Shown: positions 47,041 through 60,065, numbered from the stretch's first letter. The stretch is 64,000 bases of DNA from Saururus chinensis (GCA_035235625.1 CP141142.1:17990995-18054994); one strand, 5' to 3'. Notes: generated by a model not told the origin, from the letters alone. Numbers and translations are program-made.

Positions 47041-50000
47041 GTTAGCCATTAACAACACCTAACAACGATGATTTCAAGTTGTCGATGATAACAAAGAGGG
47101 GCGGAGGGCCTGGGTAAGTGCTCGAGGACATAGGAGAGGTGGAGGGTTCTAGTGATCATATCTAGATGGTGGCAATGCTAACTGACTATCAGATAGCACA
47201 AAAGCCATGCTAAACCCTAAAACTCACACATGGAAACCTGCACGTGCAGCCAAAGGGCAACAAGAGGGGGAAGAGGGGCTAATAGTGGGTTTAGAGGTTT
47301 TAACAAAACCTAGGTTCGCCAACCAACTACTGGGGGTTTGTGGTGATCATTGAAAACTGAAACCACCCTAGATGGAGACCCACAGCAGTGATTGTAGAGG
47401 TCAAGACTCACAAAAGGGGGTTTAGGTGGCATAGGTACAAGTCAGGAGGTGAGGAAGAACTGTGTGGCAACGCCTTTGTTGGGGCCTCAGGGGTCATGGC
47501 TTGATCCAGTCACACAACGATAAAATGGCTAAGGGACAACATGCTTCATGATGTCTAGGTTTGTTTTGGGAGGATGAAGAGGATTGTACAAGGCCGGAGA
47601 GAGGAGAGGGAGGCTAGACGGTGGCTACCAAAGTTCTGGAATTGGACGGCAGATCCATGGCCATGTGATGGTGGCCGGCAAAGGCTGTGCGACGCTAGTC
47701 GCCACTCAAAACTCCAAAAATTAAAATGGGGCATCTGGATGGTGCAAAAGATGGAGGTGGGAGAAGCTCCTAGTCAATGGAGGCATTCTTAGCCATCAAC
47801 ATGCAAGGGCAGGCCAAGGAGATGCTTATTGGAGGCTAGCTAACGGTGGCAATGACAAATGAACAACAAAACAAGACAGACTAAAAAGGCCAATTTGGTT
47901 CAGGCTTGAGAAGAGGAACAGGGAAGTGTGTAGGAGGTCGAGACAGGCTGAGTAAGTCTAACACTTGCCATCGTTGGTCCATGGCGGAGCTAGATGGAGG
48001 TTTGCTCGCCGAAGGGTTGCCGGCCGCAGCGTCTTGAAACAAAAACAGTAAAAGGGGGAAACTTTATTCTTTGGGTAAAAACCAAAAATACATAAGGGTG
48101 GGGAGGCCGGACCGGCCGAAGGTGACCACCCACAGTGTTGCCGGGTGGGAGCGAAGCCAAACATAGGCTAGTTGTCTAGTGGTGGCCGACGATAGCCACT
48201 ACATAACAAATCAGAAGAGAAGAGGAGGGAAAGGTTCCATGGGGCCTAGTGGATGGCAGAGGGTCAAATGACGTGGTGGCTGGTGGCCCTACCATCAAGA
48301 GACGAGAGCCTGCCAGCTAGAGGCCGGCAATAGGCAACTCCACCTTTGGTCAAGTCAAAAGAACTAAGGGGTAGGTTTCATGATCTTTCTTATCAGGCTC
48401 AGAATGCGCCTGGTTTTCACTTATATTTTTCTTTGTTTCCTTCTCTCTTTTCTTGTGCATTTATCTTATCCAATTTCTTTCCTTTTCATGCCAAAAACAT
48501 ATGTGGTTCACGGAAGTTTAATGGCCATGACTAAACCCAATACTTGACTCTACAATATGAATACTGAGGTAAAATATGAAAAAGAAATGCCACAGCATCA
48601 AATTTCCCCTTCAAAAAATGAGCAAAATATAACAAAAACATGCATAAAATTGTAAAAAAATCAGGGATGTTATGGGTCCTTGGAGCGGGTTGACAAATTG
48701 AGGAATGTTGGACATGAGCATAGTGAAACATATCTAGTCCAAGTGATGAAAATGGAAATGGAGATGGCTAAAATATAATCCATTCGGTGTGCAAGTGTGC
48801 ATTCGAATTGTGTACCAGAGTAAAAACAAAAACAAAAGGAGGTGGCACATGATCATGATGTATAACTATCCCTTTGATTGGGAGTTGTTGCAGGAAGAGG
48901 CAACACAATTCTTTGGGGTGAACAAGAGTAAAATACTTCTACCCTTGGGTTCGTTAGGTCAGAATGCAAGTCGCACATCCGAAGCATGTTTGATCAGGGT
49001 AAACATGAACAAATGTTCCCACCCATTTGGTTGCTAAATATGGCCTTGTATACCACTCTTGGTTGGCAGGGTGGCACCCACAGTTCTTTGCTAGTTTTAG
49101 GTAATGACCTAACTAGCTGGGCGAAGTGATCCTCATCTGTTGCTGGGCAATGTATGCAAAGCGATTGCTACATCATGAGTAGTATAGTAGTTTGGTGACC
49201 ATGTCGGTTACTTGAAGCTTGTGCAAAGTTGCTACTCATAGGGTAGAGTAGACATCTAGAGGAGAAAGTGAGAGGAAACCTGACCATATGCTGCATCAAG
49301 AGTGGTATAGTAGTTTGGTGACCAAACTTGTCATGCAAACCTTGAGTAGGGTTGGCACTCTTGGGGTGGAGTAGACCTTTGGAACATATCCGAGGGAAAA
49401 CATGATCGAATCAGATGGCTGAAACATTGCGAGTGGTGGAGACCTAGAAGTTATTAGACATGACGAGGACTTTGTTTTGCTACTCTTGTTTGGTGAAGGT
49501 CCAGTCCAAGTCTATCAACGAGCTTTAATGTAAGTGGGGGTGTCATTAGATTCTTGGAAAAAGTCAATGGGAGCATTACATGAGTGTTGATGCCCGACAT
49601 CATAGTGTAAACTTGTCGGTGGGAGTTGCCAGGTGTGGTCGACGTGTAGGTAAAAATTGTCCAAAGTGTAAGCAACTTGCTAGTGTCTCGAGTGCAGGGC
49701 CATTTTCAAGATAGGAAGTTGGGATCATTTGGTTTATCCTTTCCCAATTAATGTGCAACACTAACTCAAATGGAGTAGTTGGCCACACCTTCTTATTAGA
49801 GCAATTTTTACAGCAGAGTACTTTTGCCTTTGCTGATGTGGGCGAGGCACATTGAGTAGCAAAGTTTTGTCATGCAATGTTTTGACTGAGTCAAGGGCCT
49901 AATGGGGGGCAGTTGGTTTTCCAAAGCATGCAATTCATGAGATTATCCAAGAAGTGGTGTAAACGAATTTCAAGCATCGCAAGATAGGAGTTAAACATTC

Positions 50001-50109
50001 ATAGCAATCATGTGCCATGGTTGGAAACAAGAGTAAGACCACATGGAGGTGTAGCGTCGACAAGGTCGTCAACAAATCAAGTGGGGAAGAGTGTCATGGG
50101 GTCCAAAGC
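47041..50109. other. Decayed repeat DNA, no gene seen
   Basis: 47041-48300 is comparatively GC-rich and G-rich on the plus strand, with no stable frame. A segment of about 110 bp is roughly duplicated near 49140-49330 (AGTAGTATAGTAGTTTGGTG and AGTGGTATAGTAGTTTGGTG). Confidence 0.4.
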
Positions 50110-50860
50110 ATACTATTTATGATACATGTTGGGGCTCACACACATGTGAGAATGTTGTATACTAAGTGTGCATATGGTGAGGAAACTTCCTACAACATTG
50201 TGCAATGTTGCCTGGAATGCATGCAATGATGCGCACAAATAGTTGGCCATGCTAGCCAACTTGGTCGGCGAGCACATATTTAAGGTCTTAAGATGTCCCC
50301 TCCCCCCTAAATATTGTTGGAGAGTCTTGTAGAGTGTTTTGGGGCCAAAACGTTGGAGGGACCATGCCTATACAACCACTTTGGCTGTCACTCCAATATA
50401 ATGTAAGAAATATCTTATGCTATTATATAGGGGGAACTTGGTGAGTTGAAATGTATGAGCTATGTGTATGATACCTAGCCTTTTAACTATATATCCCAGA
50501 TGACAAGGAAGGCTTTTTGTGTTGCTAGCCAACATGTCAGGAGCCCCATTCACTAGGGGACGGGACTCTTTGAGCTTGGCCTTTGTGTGCACATGGCTGA
50601 GATGGATCCGATGTCTAAGTTCCCTAAGTTGGATAAGTGCATCACAAGGCTGAGTCCCCCTCTGGCTAGCTTACTTGGGAAATGTCCCAACACATCCATA
50701 CGTCCGACTTGGATAGGTTCGTTTCTTGGGTTTACAGGCTAGATGCTTCGTCAAATGGCACGAGGTCATGACCTTGACGAAAAAGGCTTACTCACATTGC
50801 TATTTGGCTTTGTGAGTGTCGCGCAGATGGCTCTTCCTCAGTGCCTCTGTGAAATGCTGC
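50110..50860 (+). repeat. Direct repeat, copy 2
   Basis: Partner of 40880-41690 in the same orientation, about 9.2 kb away. Confidence 0.6.
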
Positions 50861-51615
50861 CAAAGCCTGGACCAGGCAGTCAGAGTCAGGCCAGATTTGG
50901 CATGGCCAGCAAGCTTGCACCAAGGCTGGGGTGTCGTCTAGTTAGCCATGCTAGCAGCTAGATTTGGCTAGACTCAAAACCTGATTGTTTTCATTACTTG
51001 AAAAGAGAAGCACGAAAGGAGAAGCACAAGGCCATGGACACAGAGAAAGAAGATGATGGAAAGAATTACAACGAGAAACTCTACCAGCCTACTGAATGAC
51101 TAGAAAGATTAGAATGAAATTTGAATATTATGGAAGGTGTACATTGTTTTGGGGTGGAGACATCCGTTTACAATCTGACTCCTCTTAGCCTTCCTGACTC
51201 AATCTCTTTGCATTTTATACAGAAAAGAAAACAAAAACTGCATGATCTAAAGAAAAAATCAAGGCAAAGTTTGATCATTTTAATTTTGTTTCCAGGTGAT
51301 TAAAGACTGATAGCAGAATGGATCACTTTTCACTACCAGTTAAAAGTATATTGAGATGATAATGGCTAACAATCAACAATGTATTGTATACCTGAGGGGT
51401 AGTGTAAACCAGAAGGGTCGTAACCATGGTCAGAAGGACCACTGTTGCAGCTGTCAGTTGCAGGCCGCACTTGTACCAAGGCCCGGCTGCTGGCTAGATT
51501 GTTGGCTGTGGGCATGGCTGGCCATTGCCACCTTCACTGTTGCAGCGATCATCACCATCACCCTCCCCACATATTCGACCATGCTGCTAGTGTTGGAGAA
51601 GAGGAAGAAGATAAA
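50861..51615. other. Gap, no gene seen
   Basis: No domain is recognised. A motif CAAGGC(T/C)(T/G)GG... near 50930 recurs near 51478, where a short frame at 51356-51625 is open. Confidence 0.35.
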
Positions 51616-52229
51616 GAAAATTTAGAGTTTTTTTCATATTACCTGGCCTAAGATACAAATATTCTATATTTCTTGGTTTTTTAAAAACTATTTCATAGAA
51701 CCTGGGTTTACACGATATTTAGAAAAAAATAGACCAAAATACCCTTTCAATAAGGTTTGGGTTAAAAATCACGTTAACTAGTTGTGATGAAGCAGAAACG
51801 AAGAGGAGATCAAAGCTCAGAGACAATTTGTGATTTTCACATGGCGGATTACATCAACAACAAATTTCGATTTCTATTCGGCGATTGTCTGCCTCCCTAA
51901 TCGGCGATCATTCTTCTCTAATTTTCGTCTAAAAATATCTAACCACGTAAACTATTTATCATTACAAAAGGAGATCAAGATGATACTGCAACTCAAAAAA
52001 TGAATCTTGAGGGACTATTTAGGGAGAACATGGCTATATAAGAATGGAGAAGGATGTAAATGCCAAGGAAGGACATTGTAGAATAGCTATGATAGCCTCC
52101 TACCCTATTGTGCAAAGAGGGACTCTAGTATGATTTTTTATATACAAGTTTTACTATGTAGAACATCTTATGTAAGCATGTACACAATCTTAGTGGTTTT
52201 TATCCCTGACTTAATGTTGTATAAATAAC

Positions 52230-52800
52230 AAATATTGGTGAATATCGTGTTATCAATAACACGCTATGGTTGCATATCGTGTTATCAATAATACGCTTTG
52301 GCAAATATCGTATTATTGTATATGCGATATAGAGAAAATTGTTGGCATATCGTGTTATCGATAACACATTATGGCGAATATCATGTTATTGATAATACGC
52401 TATGACGAATATCATATTATAGTATATGCGATCTTGAGAAAAATAATAACACGTCTTGTTGGCATATCATGTTATCGATAAAATACTATGCCTACATATC
52501 GTGTTGTCGATAACACGCTATGCCTACATATCATGTTGTTGATAACACACTATTACGAATCTCATGTTATTGATAATACGCTATAGCAAATATCATGTTA
52601 TCGATAACACGTTTTGGCGAATATCATATTATCGTATATGCGATATAGAGGATATCGTAGCATATTATATTATCAATAGCACACATTGTTGGCATATCGT
52701 GTTATCGATAATACGCTATGGCAAAAATCGTGTTATCGTATATGCGATATAGAGAATATCATATTATGGGTTGTTGGCTCAAAGAATACATATCGTATTA
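52230..52800. repeat. Array of CGTGTTATCGATAACACG palindromes
   Basis: About sixteen units of about 31 bp. Each reads ATATCGTGTTATCGATAACA, then CGCTATGGCGA as spacer. The core is a perfect 18-bp palindrome. Roughly every third unit is a variant with a second near-palindrome, ATCGTATATGCGAT, followed by ATAGAGA, giving a higher-order pattern. Changes within units often keep the pairing. Confidence 0.85.
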
Positions 52801-52859
52801 TCAAAAATAGGTTCTATTGACATATCGAGTTATCATGTATGTGATATGGATTAAGTGTT

Positions 52860-53260
52860 GGACACGCGCCATGCGGAGCATAAGATTTTTAGTTCTTTTA
52901 ATTGGAGTCATCCTCTCATTCTCGCATTCTCAAAAGTCTCACGAGTCATGCAAAGTTGATGTACTGTACCCGATTTCATTCAAATTCGTTGTACTCCCAA
53001 CAATCATTTCTTTTTGTAGCATTCAATCCCCATTTGGCACAAGTCTCTGGAGTCCTTCAATCCATTCTAAATGCAACCCAGTTTTTCAAATTGCCAGAAC
53101 ATTCAATTTGTTGCAATTTAGCAAGCACTAAAGTGACTTCCTTTGATTCCCCTTTTCAACTAGTTTTTGAATTAAAACCGGGAGGTGGCTCTGTTTTGGT
53201 TTGTTCTTTGGAACACAGAATTGGGAAGGTGAAATTTATTACTTTCTCTTGATCATCTTT
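52860..53260 (+). other. Unassigned block in MULE-B, possible captured sequence
   Basis: Two overlapping plus-strand frames are open here (52817-53131 and 52902-53252). The first contains a hydrophobic signal-like run, SIRFLVLLIGVILSFSHS. The second ends LVFELKPGGGSVLVCSLEH. Composition differs from the adjacent array and TIR. I recognise no family. A captured host exon is possible but not shown. Confidence 0.3.
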
Positions 53261-53928
53261 AAGTGGGTGATTTATTTTTTGTATGTTGAGTGTTTTGATT
53301 TTGCTCATACAAATTTGTGCCATTGTCAATAATTTTCACCAATAATGAGATAAGAGCTTGGGTGTAGGTTTAGGTTTGACCTAAGGGTATATTTGTCCTA
53401 AACCCGGTCATATGAGATTAAGTGTTAAAATCCAAGGAATATGGAATATCTGTATATCGAGCCTGGTAATATGTAAAAAACTTGAAAATTTATTGGGGTG
53501 GGCGCGGTGAGGGGTGTATATGAGCAATGGCGGCTTCTGAGCATTTTATGAGGAGAAAATAGGCACATTCTATTTATAACTGCTTGTAGCGGGAGTAGAA
53601 ATTTCCTCCGATGTAGGTCCAGCTCTAGGTTGATCATGGAGTTGGATAAACTGGACAAAGTAGTCGGATAGTCGAAGAGTACATAAGCTGCCTAGGTAGA
53701 GATGGCAATGGGCCCAGCTGGCCCCGACCCATTAATTACTGATTGCGTTTATGCCTGACCTAGGCCCATAAATGGCCTCGACCTTGTTTTGCTGCCTAAG
53801 GCGCTAAAAAGGCCTTAACTATGCCCATCCCAGCCTGAATGGCTTTTGTGGCCATTGGTTTAGAACCATTGGGGTGGGCTCCAATGCCCCAAACAACTAT
53901 AAAGCCATTTGATTACAATATTCCTAAT

Positions 53929-54650
53929 AGAGCTATTTTTAGCAATTATAGGGATGATTTTTATCATTTCACAAGGGAAAACTCCTTAATAAATAGAAGA
54001 GGGAGATTTTTCACTACTCACTCTCTCAAATTTTTCAAGAATGATCAAGCTCTCTACAAATTCTTCGAGCAATCTTCAAGTTCTTCAAAAAATCATCTTT
54101 AAGTTATTCTAGCTCTCTACAAAATTAATCTTCATCCTCCAATTCACTACACTCCATGGGGTAGTCTTCAACTACCTACGCAAATTTGAGGTAATTATTT
54201 TTTGTAATTTTATTATTTATACTTTTTTTAATTTTCTCTTCAACTTTCTATTTTTAGACAAATGGCTCACTATTCTCATTTTTCTATCAATGAAGAGGTC
54301 TCCGAAACTCCAGAAAGTCAAATACTCATCAAACATGGATTGATTTATTGCGACTACGAGTTCTACACCGAAGCCAATGATGAGCTAGCAACTATGGCAT
54401 AGATGGCAACCTATGGGCATTGGGCAAGTGCACCAAAGAAGCATAAATTATCTTCTATGTTTGAGCACTTGACAGAGCATGAAGTGAAAACTCAAAAAAA
54501 TCCTTAGGTGGCTATAATAAAGGCAATATCCAGATACTATAAAATATAACACAATTGTGGAGGTTGTGATCATCTTACTACGCACATCGAATGGTGCGCC
54601 CCCAAGCATGGAGGCAGGGATATGAGGTAAACACAATTAAGTAGCATGGC
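53929..54650 (+). pseudogene. hAT BED-finger segment, copy 1
   Basis: The frame from ATG 54262 gives MAHYSHFSINEEVSETPESQ. After a stop (TAG, within GCATAGATG) it continues YGHWASAPKKHKLSSMFEHL, then HEVKTQKNP, a further stop, and a damaged C-x2-C...HLTTHIEWCAPKHGG finger. The BED finger normally has C-x2-C and H-x3-5-[HC]. Here the second cysteine of the first pair reads Tyr (TAT). Confidence 0.7.
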
Positions 54651-54674
54651 TAGCTCATGAATTGGTGTGCCCCC

Positions 54675-55445
54675 AATAGAGCTATTTTTTAGCAGTTATG
54701 GGGAGTATTTTCATCATTTCTCAAGGGAAAGCTCCCTTATAAATAGAATGGGGGGAATATTTCACTCATTACTCACTCTTTTAAATTTTTAAAAATTATC
54801 AAGCTATCTTAAAATTCTTTCAGTAGGTTGAAGCTTTCTACAGCTTCTTTGAGCAATCTCCAAAATCTTCAAGAAATATCTTTACACTATTCAATCTCTA
54901 CAAAATCAATTTTCATCCTCCAATTCTCCAAATTCCATGGGGCAATTTTCAACTAACTACACAAATTTGAGTTAATTATTTTTGTAATTTTATTATTTTA
55001 TTTCATTCTTCATATACTTTTTAGAATTTTCTCTTCAACTTTCTTTTTTTAAGACAAATGTTTCACTATTCTCATGTTTTATTCAATGAAGTGGTCTTCT
55101 CCAAAACTTCAAAAAGTCAAACACCTGTTGAACATGGGTCAATTAATCCGAACTACAAATGAAGTCAATGATGCAATAGTGCCTATGGCATCGACTACAA
55201 CCTGTGGGCATTGGGCTAGTACACCAAAGAAGCATAAAGTGTCTTCTATGTCTAAGCACTTGACAAAGCATGAAGTACCAATTCCAAAAAATCCTTAGGT
55301 GACCAAAATGAAGGCAGTATGCAAATACTATAAAATATAACTCAGTTGTGGAGGTAGTGGTCATCTTACTAGGCACATTGACTAGTGCACCCCCAAGCAT
55401 GGAGGCATAGATATGAGGTAAACACAATTAAGTATCATGGTTAGC
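54675..55445 (+). pseudogene. hAT BED-finger segment, copy 2
   Basis: Tandem copy of 53929-54650, offset by about 746 bases. It shares with copy 1 the stop after KNP, the Cys-to-Tyr change and the TAA in the finger (KI, then stop), so the segment was already dead when duplicated. The leader-intron donor reads GAGTTAAT here instead of GAGGTAAT. Confidence 0.7.
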
Positions 55446-55690
55446 TCATCAAATTCTTTAAGTACTTTCACATACAACAAAAGTAGACATCGTAATGAGC
55501 TAGCCAAATGCATTGTATGCGCTGAATAACTTTTTTCATTTTCAGGTGATATAAAGTTCAAAAGGTATGCAAAGAATGCCCTCAACCTATTATTCCGTAA
55601 GATTTCTTGTAATACAGCTAAGTTGGATTCTATTTGTAAGATTTGTAAGTTTTTCAGTTTTCTTATTATTGTCAAATTTTAATATTTTTA

Positions 55691-57371
55691 GGTTCATTTA
55701 GATTTTATGAGTATAATTGGTTGGTTTAAGGATGATGTTTTTGGTTTATTTCAATTTTAGTTGGAAAAAATTAGTGGCTATCTTAATCCGCCAAGAGCCA
55801 CACTAATTGGTGTCATTTTTATCATTAATTTCTTAATTAAGGAAATAGGCCCCACCTTCGGACCCACATTTATCCCAGGCAGTGTGCCAATCCCTTGTGC
55901 CACCGACCCTCTCTTGACTTTCTAAACTGGCTTGGATTTGGTCAATTTAGTTTTTAGGGGTCGATTGCACACATATGGGTTCACTTAAGCCTTATTAGGC
56001 CTATTTCTAGCCTAATAAATAGACCTACTATAAATAGCAACCTAAGCCCCATTTCCACTTAGTGAAGAGCTGAGATTAGGAAGCTTGGGCTGCTCTACCC
56101 CGATTCCCATAGATGAAATCTTAATCCTAGCTAAGGTGAAATCTCCTTAACCCTTCATTATATCTTTTAATTTTGCCCTAATAATCCCATGTTTCTCCTC
56201 TTATATTGGGATTATGAGTTTCTTTCCTATGAAGCTCATTCATTTTTCTTGATTTGAAACCTCACATATTGTGATTTTCATTTTTAACACAAGAGGCTTT
56301 TAGATCTATCATCTATTTGTGGTTTTGAGACTATTCTTGGTGGAAATGTTTGATTTTTGCTTAGGGCTAATGAACCCTTAATTTATTGGGTAGGGATTCT
56401 TTGAGTTTTGGAGAAGAATTAAAGGTCTAGATTCTTCTTTAAAGTAAGAGGTTTTTGTTTGATAAGGTTTTACTTGAATTAACACCATGTTTGTAGGTGA
56501 AATCATGTTTTTGCATAATGAATATGACTTCAATCATTTTTAGTCTATGTTTTGAATTCATGACTATGTTTCGGATATTTTTATTTTATTTTTTTCTCTT
56601 GATTTTTTTTAGGAGTAGATTATCATGTCTAGATAATATTCTTAATTTTTTAAAATTTTTAGGAATAATATGTATTTATTAAATTTTTTGGAATATATAC
56701 CATATAATAAAATAGTTCTCTACTTCCATGTTTAGATGTGTGTTTAGGGAAGAAAACATATGATTTTTAGTTCCTTCTTTAGGTGATGGATTGATATACA
56801 TGTTTTGAGCATTTTATACAAATTTTAAGACTTTTGGAGCACAGTAAGTCATGGCCTAGACATAAATTTGAAGGTCAGCAGTTCTAGCAAACTACATTAT
56901 CTCATTAATTAAATAATAAAAATTATTTTTTGGTACTTATTTGCATATAATATTTATTTATATTATAATTAAGACTATGGTGTAGGTTTTTATAAATTAT
57001 ACATTGATTGGAGCTTATTTGCTATTTTTCTTAAAATGTACGAGTTAAATGTTGTGAACGGATTATGAAATTTAAATGAATGTACACGTTGTGCATATGT
57101 CATTATGAAATATGATTGAGAGATAATGCACATACATTGTTTAAGGATGTGTAATGCATGAATGAAATAATTTCTATAGGTTGAATGCATTTGGTGTTAA
57201 TATGAGCTTATGTTTTATATATAACCTTTATTGAGCTAAGCCCACGCCTTGTTGTGTTGTTTTGTTTTGTGGCTATATGCTTGTTCTATGTGCATGGAGG
57301 CGGGTTAATTTGAGGTTGGAGAGTGGGATAGTTATTTTGGGAAGATATAGACTCATGTTATAACTTATGTT
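55691..57371. other. Gap, no gene seen
   Basis: No coding frame is recognised. A promoter-like CTATAAATAG at about 56028, following an inverted TTAGGCCTATTTCTAGCCTAA, suggests an old LTR here. Confidence 0.4.
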
Positions 57372-58640
57372 TGAGAGTTTAATATCGTTATAATTAACCT
57401 AGCGGATTACTAGATTGCTCTTAAAACTAGTACTATTATAAAGAGTTCTAGCCTCTTTGCACAAATTTTTTGTATTAAGTAGAAACAATTAAAACCTAAA
57501 TGTTCACTCAATCTCACTCTCAAATTATCAATCAATCAATTATCAATTAATCCAAACTCAGGGTAAAAACCACGGCAATTCCAAAGGAACCAAATCAATG
57601 CACTAAGACTCAGATTTTACATGGACACAAAAAAACCACTAACCTTATTTAAACTCTAATATAAGCTCATCTTATTTAGATCGTTATCGCTAGCCTTCTA
57701 ATATTCTCCAAGCACTTGTAACTTTCTTCTCCTTCATTTGTCTCTATCTGCTTCTAATCTTCAACAATCTCCTATTGTTGTCTTGACTTGAGCCTTATGA
57801 AGATCTTCAATCTTTTATTGAAGACATACTGCAACTCCTCTTTGAATACTCTTATATTATTAGCCTCTTCAGTTGTGGATTATTTTCTTCAATTCACCAT
57901 AGATCTTCAATACAAAACTCAAGTAAATTCTCCTTTGAAAAATAATTATCAAAGGTGTAAACCCTATTTTCTCTTTTCTCCTCTAGAGTCTCCTCTCTCC
58001 AATTTCATAATTTCATAACCCTTATAAAGACCAATAAGTCGGTTTAAGACTTGTTCTTGAATAAGAAATGAAGTAGAAATCAAAATGTCTTAAATTAGGT
58101 AAACAGTCCTTGAAACAATCATTTATTTTAAACAATGATTGTCACTCTTTGTAATGTGCACGATTCTTTAAACGATCAATTGATTATGAGAGCGATCAAT
58201 CGATATCTCTAAGATTCATTTTGCACAAGGCTGTAATATGTGGCGATTGATTAATTCATCAATCTTTAGAAATTATGTTCCAGCATTCAATTGTTTTGTT
58301 CAACAGTTATATGCAGCAATTGATTGTTTTGCCTAACAATTTTCTAATTTCTAAAAACCTTGTGAAACCTCTGTATTCACTTTTTAACCTTTTCCAAGTT
58401 ATTTATGCTTTCTAATGTGGTTTGGATAGGCTTTAAAACTCTTCACATTCTTCAGGCTTTTGCCTTGATCAACAAGAATACATTTGCTCATATTTTTCAA
58501 GTCTATAAACTATAAATCTGACTTGACCACAACAACCTCAAATTAGACTCTAAGACTTCTAACATACATATAGTTTTATTATATAATTTTGATAAAGAAG
58601 TTAGCCAATAAACTAATCATATGACTTGTATGTTCTTACA
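57372..58640 (-). repeat. LTR family 1, 3' LTR
   Basis: 1269 bp. On the minus strand it starts TGTAAGAACATACAAGTCAT and ends GATATTAAACTCTCAA. A polypurine tract (AAAGGAGGAGAT) lies just upstream on the minus strand, so this is a 3' LTR and the body lies to its right. On the minus strand it carries a TATA-like CTTTATAAGGG. Confidence 0.8.
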
Positions 58641-60065
58641 ATCTCCTCCTTTGGCTAGTTCTAGTTAAAACACTACACATTTAAAAATAAACAAAAAAAC
58701 TACAAATCTTGTCATAGTGCTTTGACTTTCAAATTTTACAAACTAACATTGACATTACAAGATCTCACCATAAACTCAACCAACTTAAACTCATTAATTT
58801 GGAATTGAGCTTAAAAAGCCTTGTATGACCCTATATACATATCCTGCACACTCAAAATCAAATTGATTTACGTAGCACTGTCCAATGAATTAGAAGGATA
58901 AGCACGTTGATTTTCATTAATCACTTCTCCCCCTTTTTGACAAAAATAAACAAAAAGTTAAAGATATCAAGTTATAAGCATCACATAAAAACACAAAATA
59001 AAATTAAACCATTAAAGCAACACATGTCCAACACATATCCCATAATAAAATCAGTTTCAAGCATACATCTCATCATTATAACATATTAAATATGAGCTAA
59101 TTTAAATCAGATGGAATAAATCACAAGTGATTAAAGTAAATAAGCAAGCATAATCAGTCTACAACTACAGTGCCATCTCCACTCTGCTCCCCTCACTGTC
59201 AGTTTGTAGAAAGCATGATCAGATCAAGTGATTAAGGGTAGACATTTGCTAAAGTACAACATCTTGAAATCGTCTGAACCCCCTATTGTCACTAAGTGAT
59301 AATCATTTGTAGGTGGACATGGATCTATATCTGCATATGCTCCCTCAACTACATCTTGTGCTCCCTGTAGCTCCTAATCTAGCTCCTAATCATCACCCTG
59401 ATGGTGAGATAGCATCCTATGAACTACACCAAGGTCAATGGGGCTCATCCTGGTCATAGTCGGCTTCTTTATGGGTACTCGAACATGAACCAATGTAAAG
59501 ATCCAATAGAGAATGTAGGGGTAGGGAAGCATATAATGAGTGTGATCATGGGAGAACATTATTTTCCCAAAGATCATTGAGGGTAAATCAAGCTCGAGCT
59601 AAGGTTGGGCTAGGAGGTTCAGTAATTTGGTCATCATCCTATCCAGTGGCTCACTCCACACATCATACTAAGCAATGACATGAAGTAAACAAAAGCCTTT
59701 GGTTGTCAAATGTGCTGGTAAAGAGATCTCTAGCATGGACCTCTTAACAATCCAATTAAAGTGGCAAATAGCTCACTATTAGGTGGAAAGGCATATTTAA
59801 TAAAGGAAATGTGAGCTCTCACCTCTCACATATGATAATAGGGGCAATAACGTCAGGTGTCATTTTCACCAGATGCCTCTAGCAACTCCAACAATGGCAT
59901 CATCATCCTCCAAGAGGAGTGATGCATACCACTATTTGACAAGCCTAGGGTAGACCAACTGTATAGAAGTGGAAATAGTGGAAAAATAGTCCATCCAATA
60001 TGGTGTGGGATCTATCCATCCCATTGTCGTCTCTATAGGTATAGGTACCACACTCCAATATGGTA
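58641..60065 (-). mobile_element. Body of family-1 non-autonomous element
   Basis: Collinear, in opposite orientation, with 13370-14812. It includes the block YWMDYFSTISTSIQLVYPRL near 59945-60010 and the acidic tail near 59165. It joins copia pol sequence at about 60060. It is broken. Confidence 0.65.

Larger units (their letters stand above)
51625..53483. mobile_element. MULE-B, Mutator-like element with palindrome array
   Basis: 1859 bp with terminal inverted repeats of roughly 130-150 bp. The left end reads GAGTTTTTTTCATATTACC and the right end, inverted, AAGTTTTTTACATATTACC. A perfect 9-bp target duplication GAAAATTTA lies at 51616-51624 and 53484-53492, the size made by Mutator transposases. 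Its TIRs match those of MULE-A. The interior has an array of 18-bp palindromes (52230-52800) and an unassigned block (52860-53260) but no transposase, so it is non-autonomous. Confidence 0.88.
53697..55690 (+). mobile_element. hAT element with BED zinc finger, decayed
   Basis: Starts TAGAGATGGCAATGGGCC, the typical 5' end of plant hAT elements. A leader has a GT-AG intron at 54191-54257, then ATG 54262 and a BED-type zinc-finger region. A second copy of this segment follows in tandem (about 54675-55445), and then the start of the hAT transposase body (55440-55680; NELAKCIVCAE, then FKRYAKNALNLLFRKIS). The catalytic remainder and the 3' terminus are not seen, so it is truncated. Confidence 0.75.

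Noticed and set aside
52230-52800. CRISPR-like array
   Set aside because: Regularly spaced palindromes in plant nuclear DNA. The spacers are themselves repeated, and the array lies between MULE terminal repeats.
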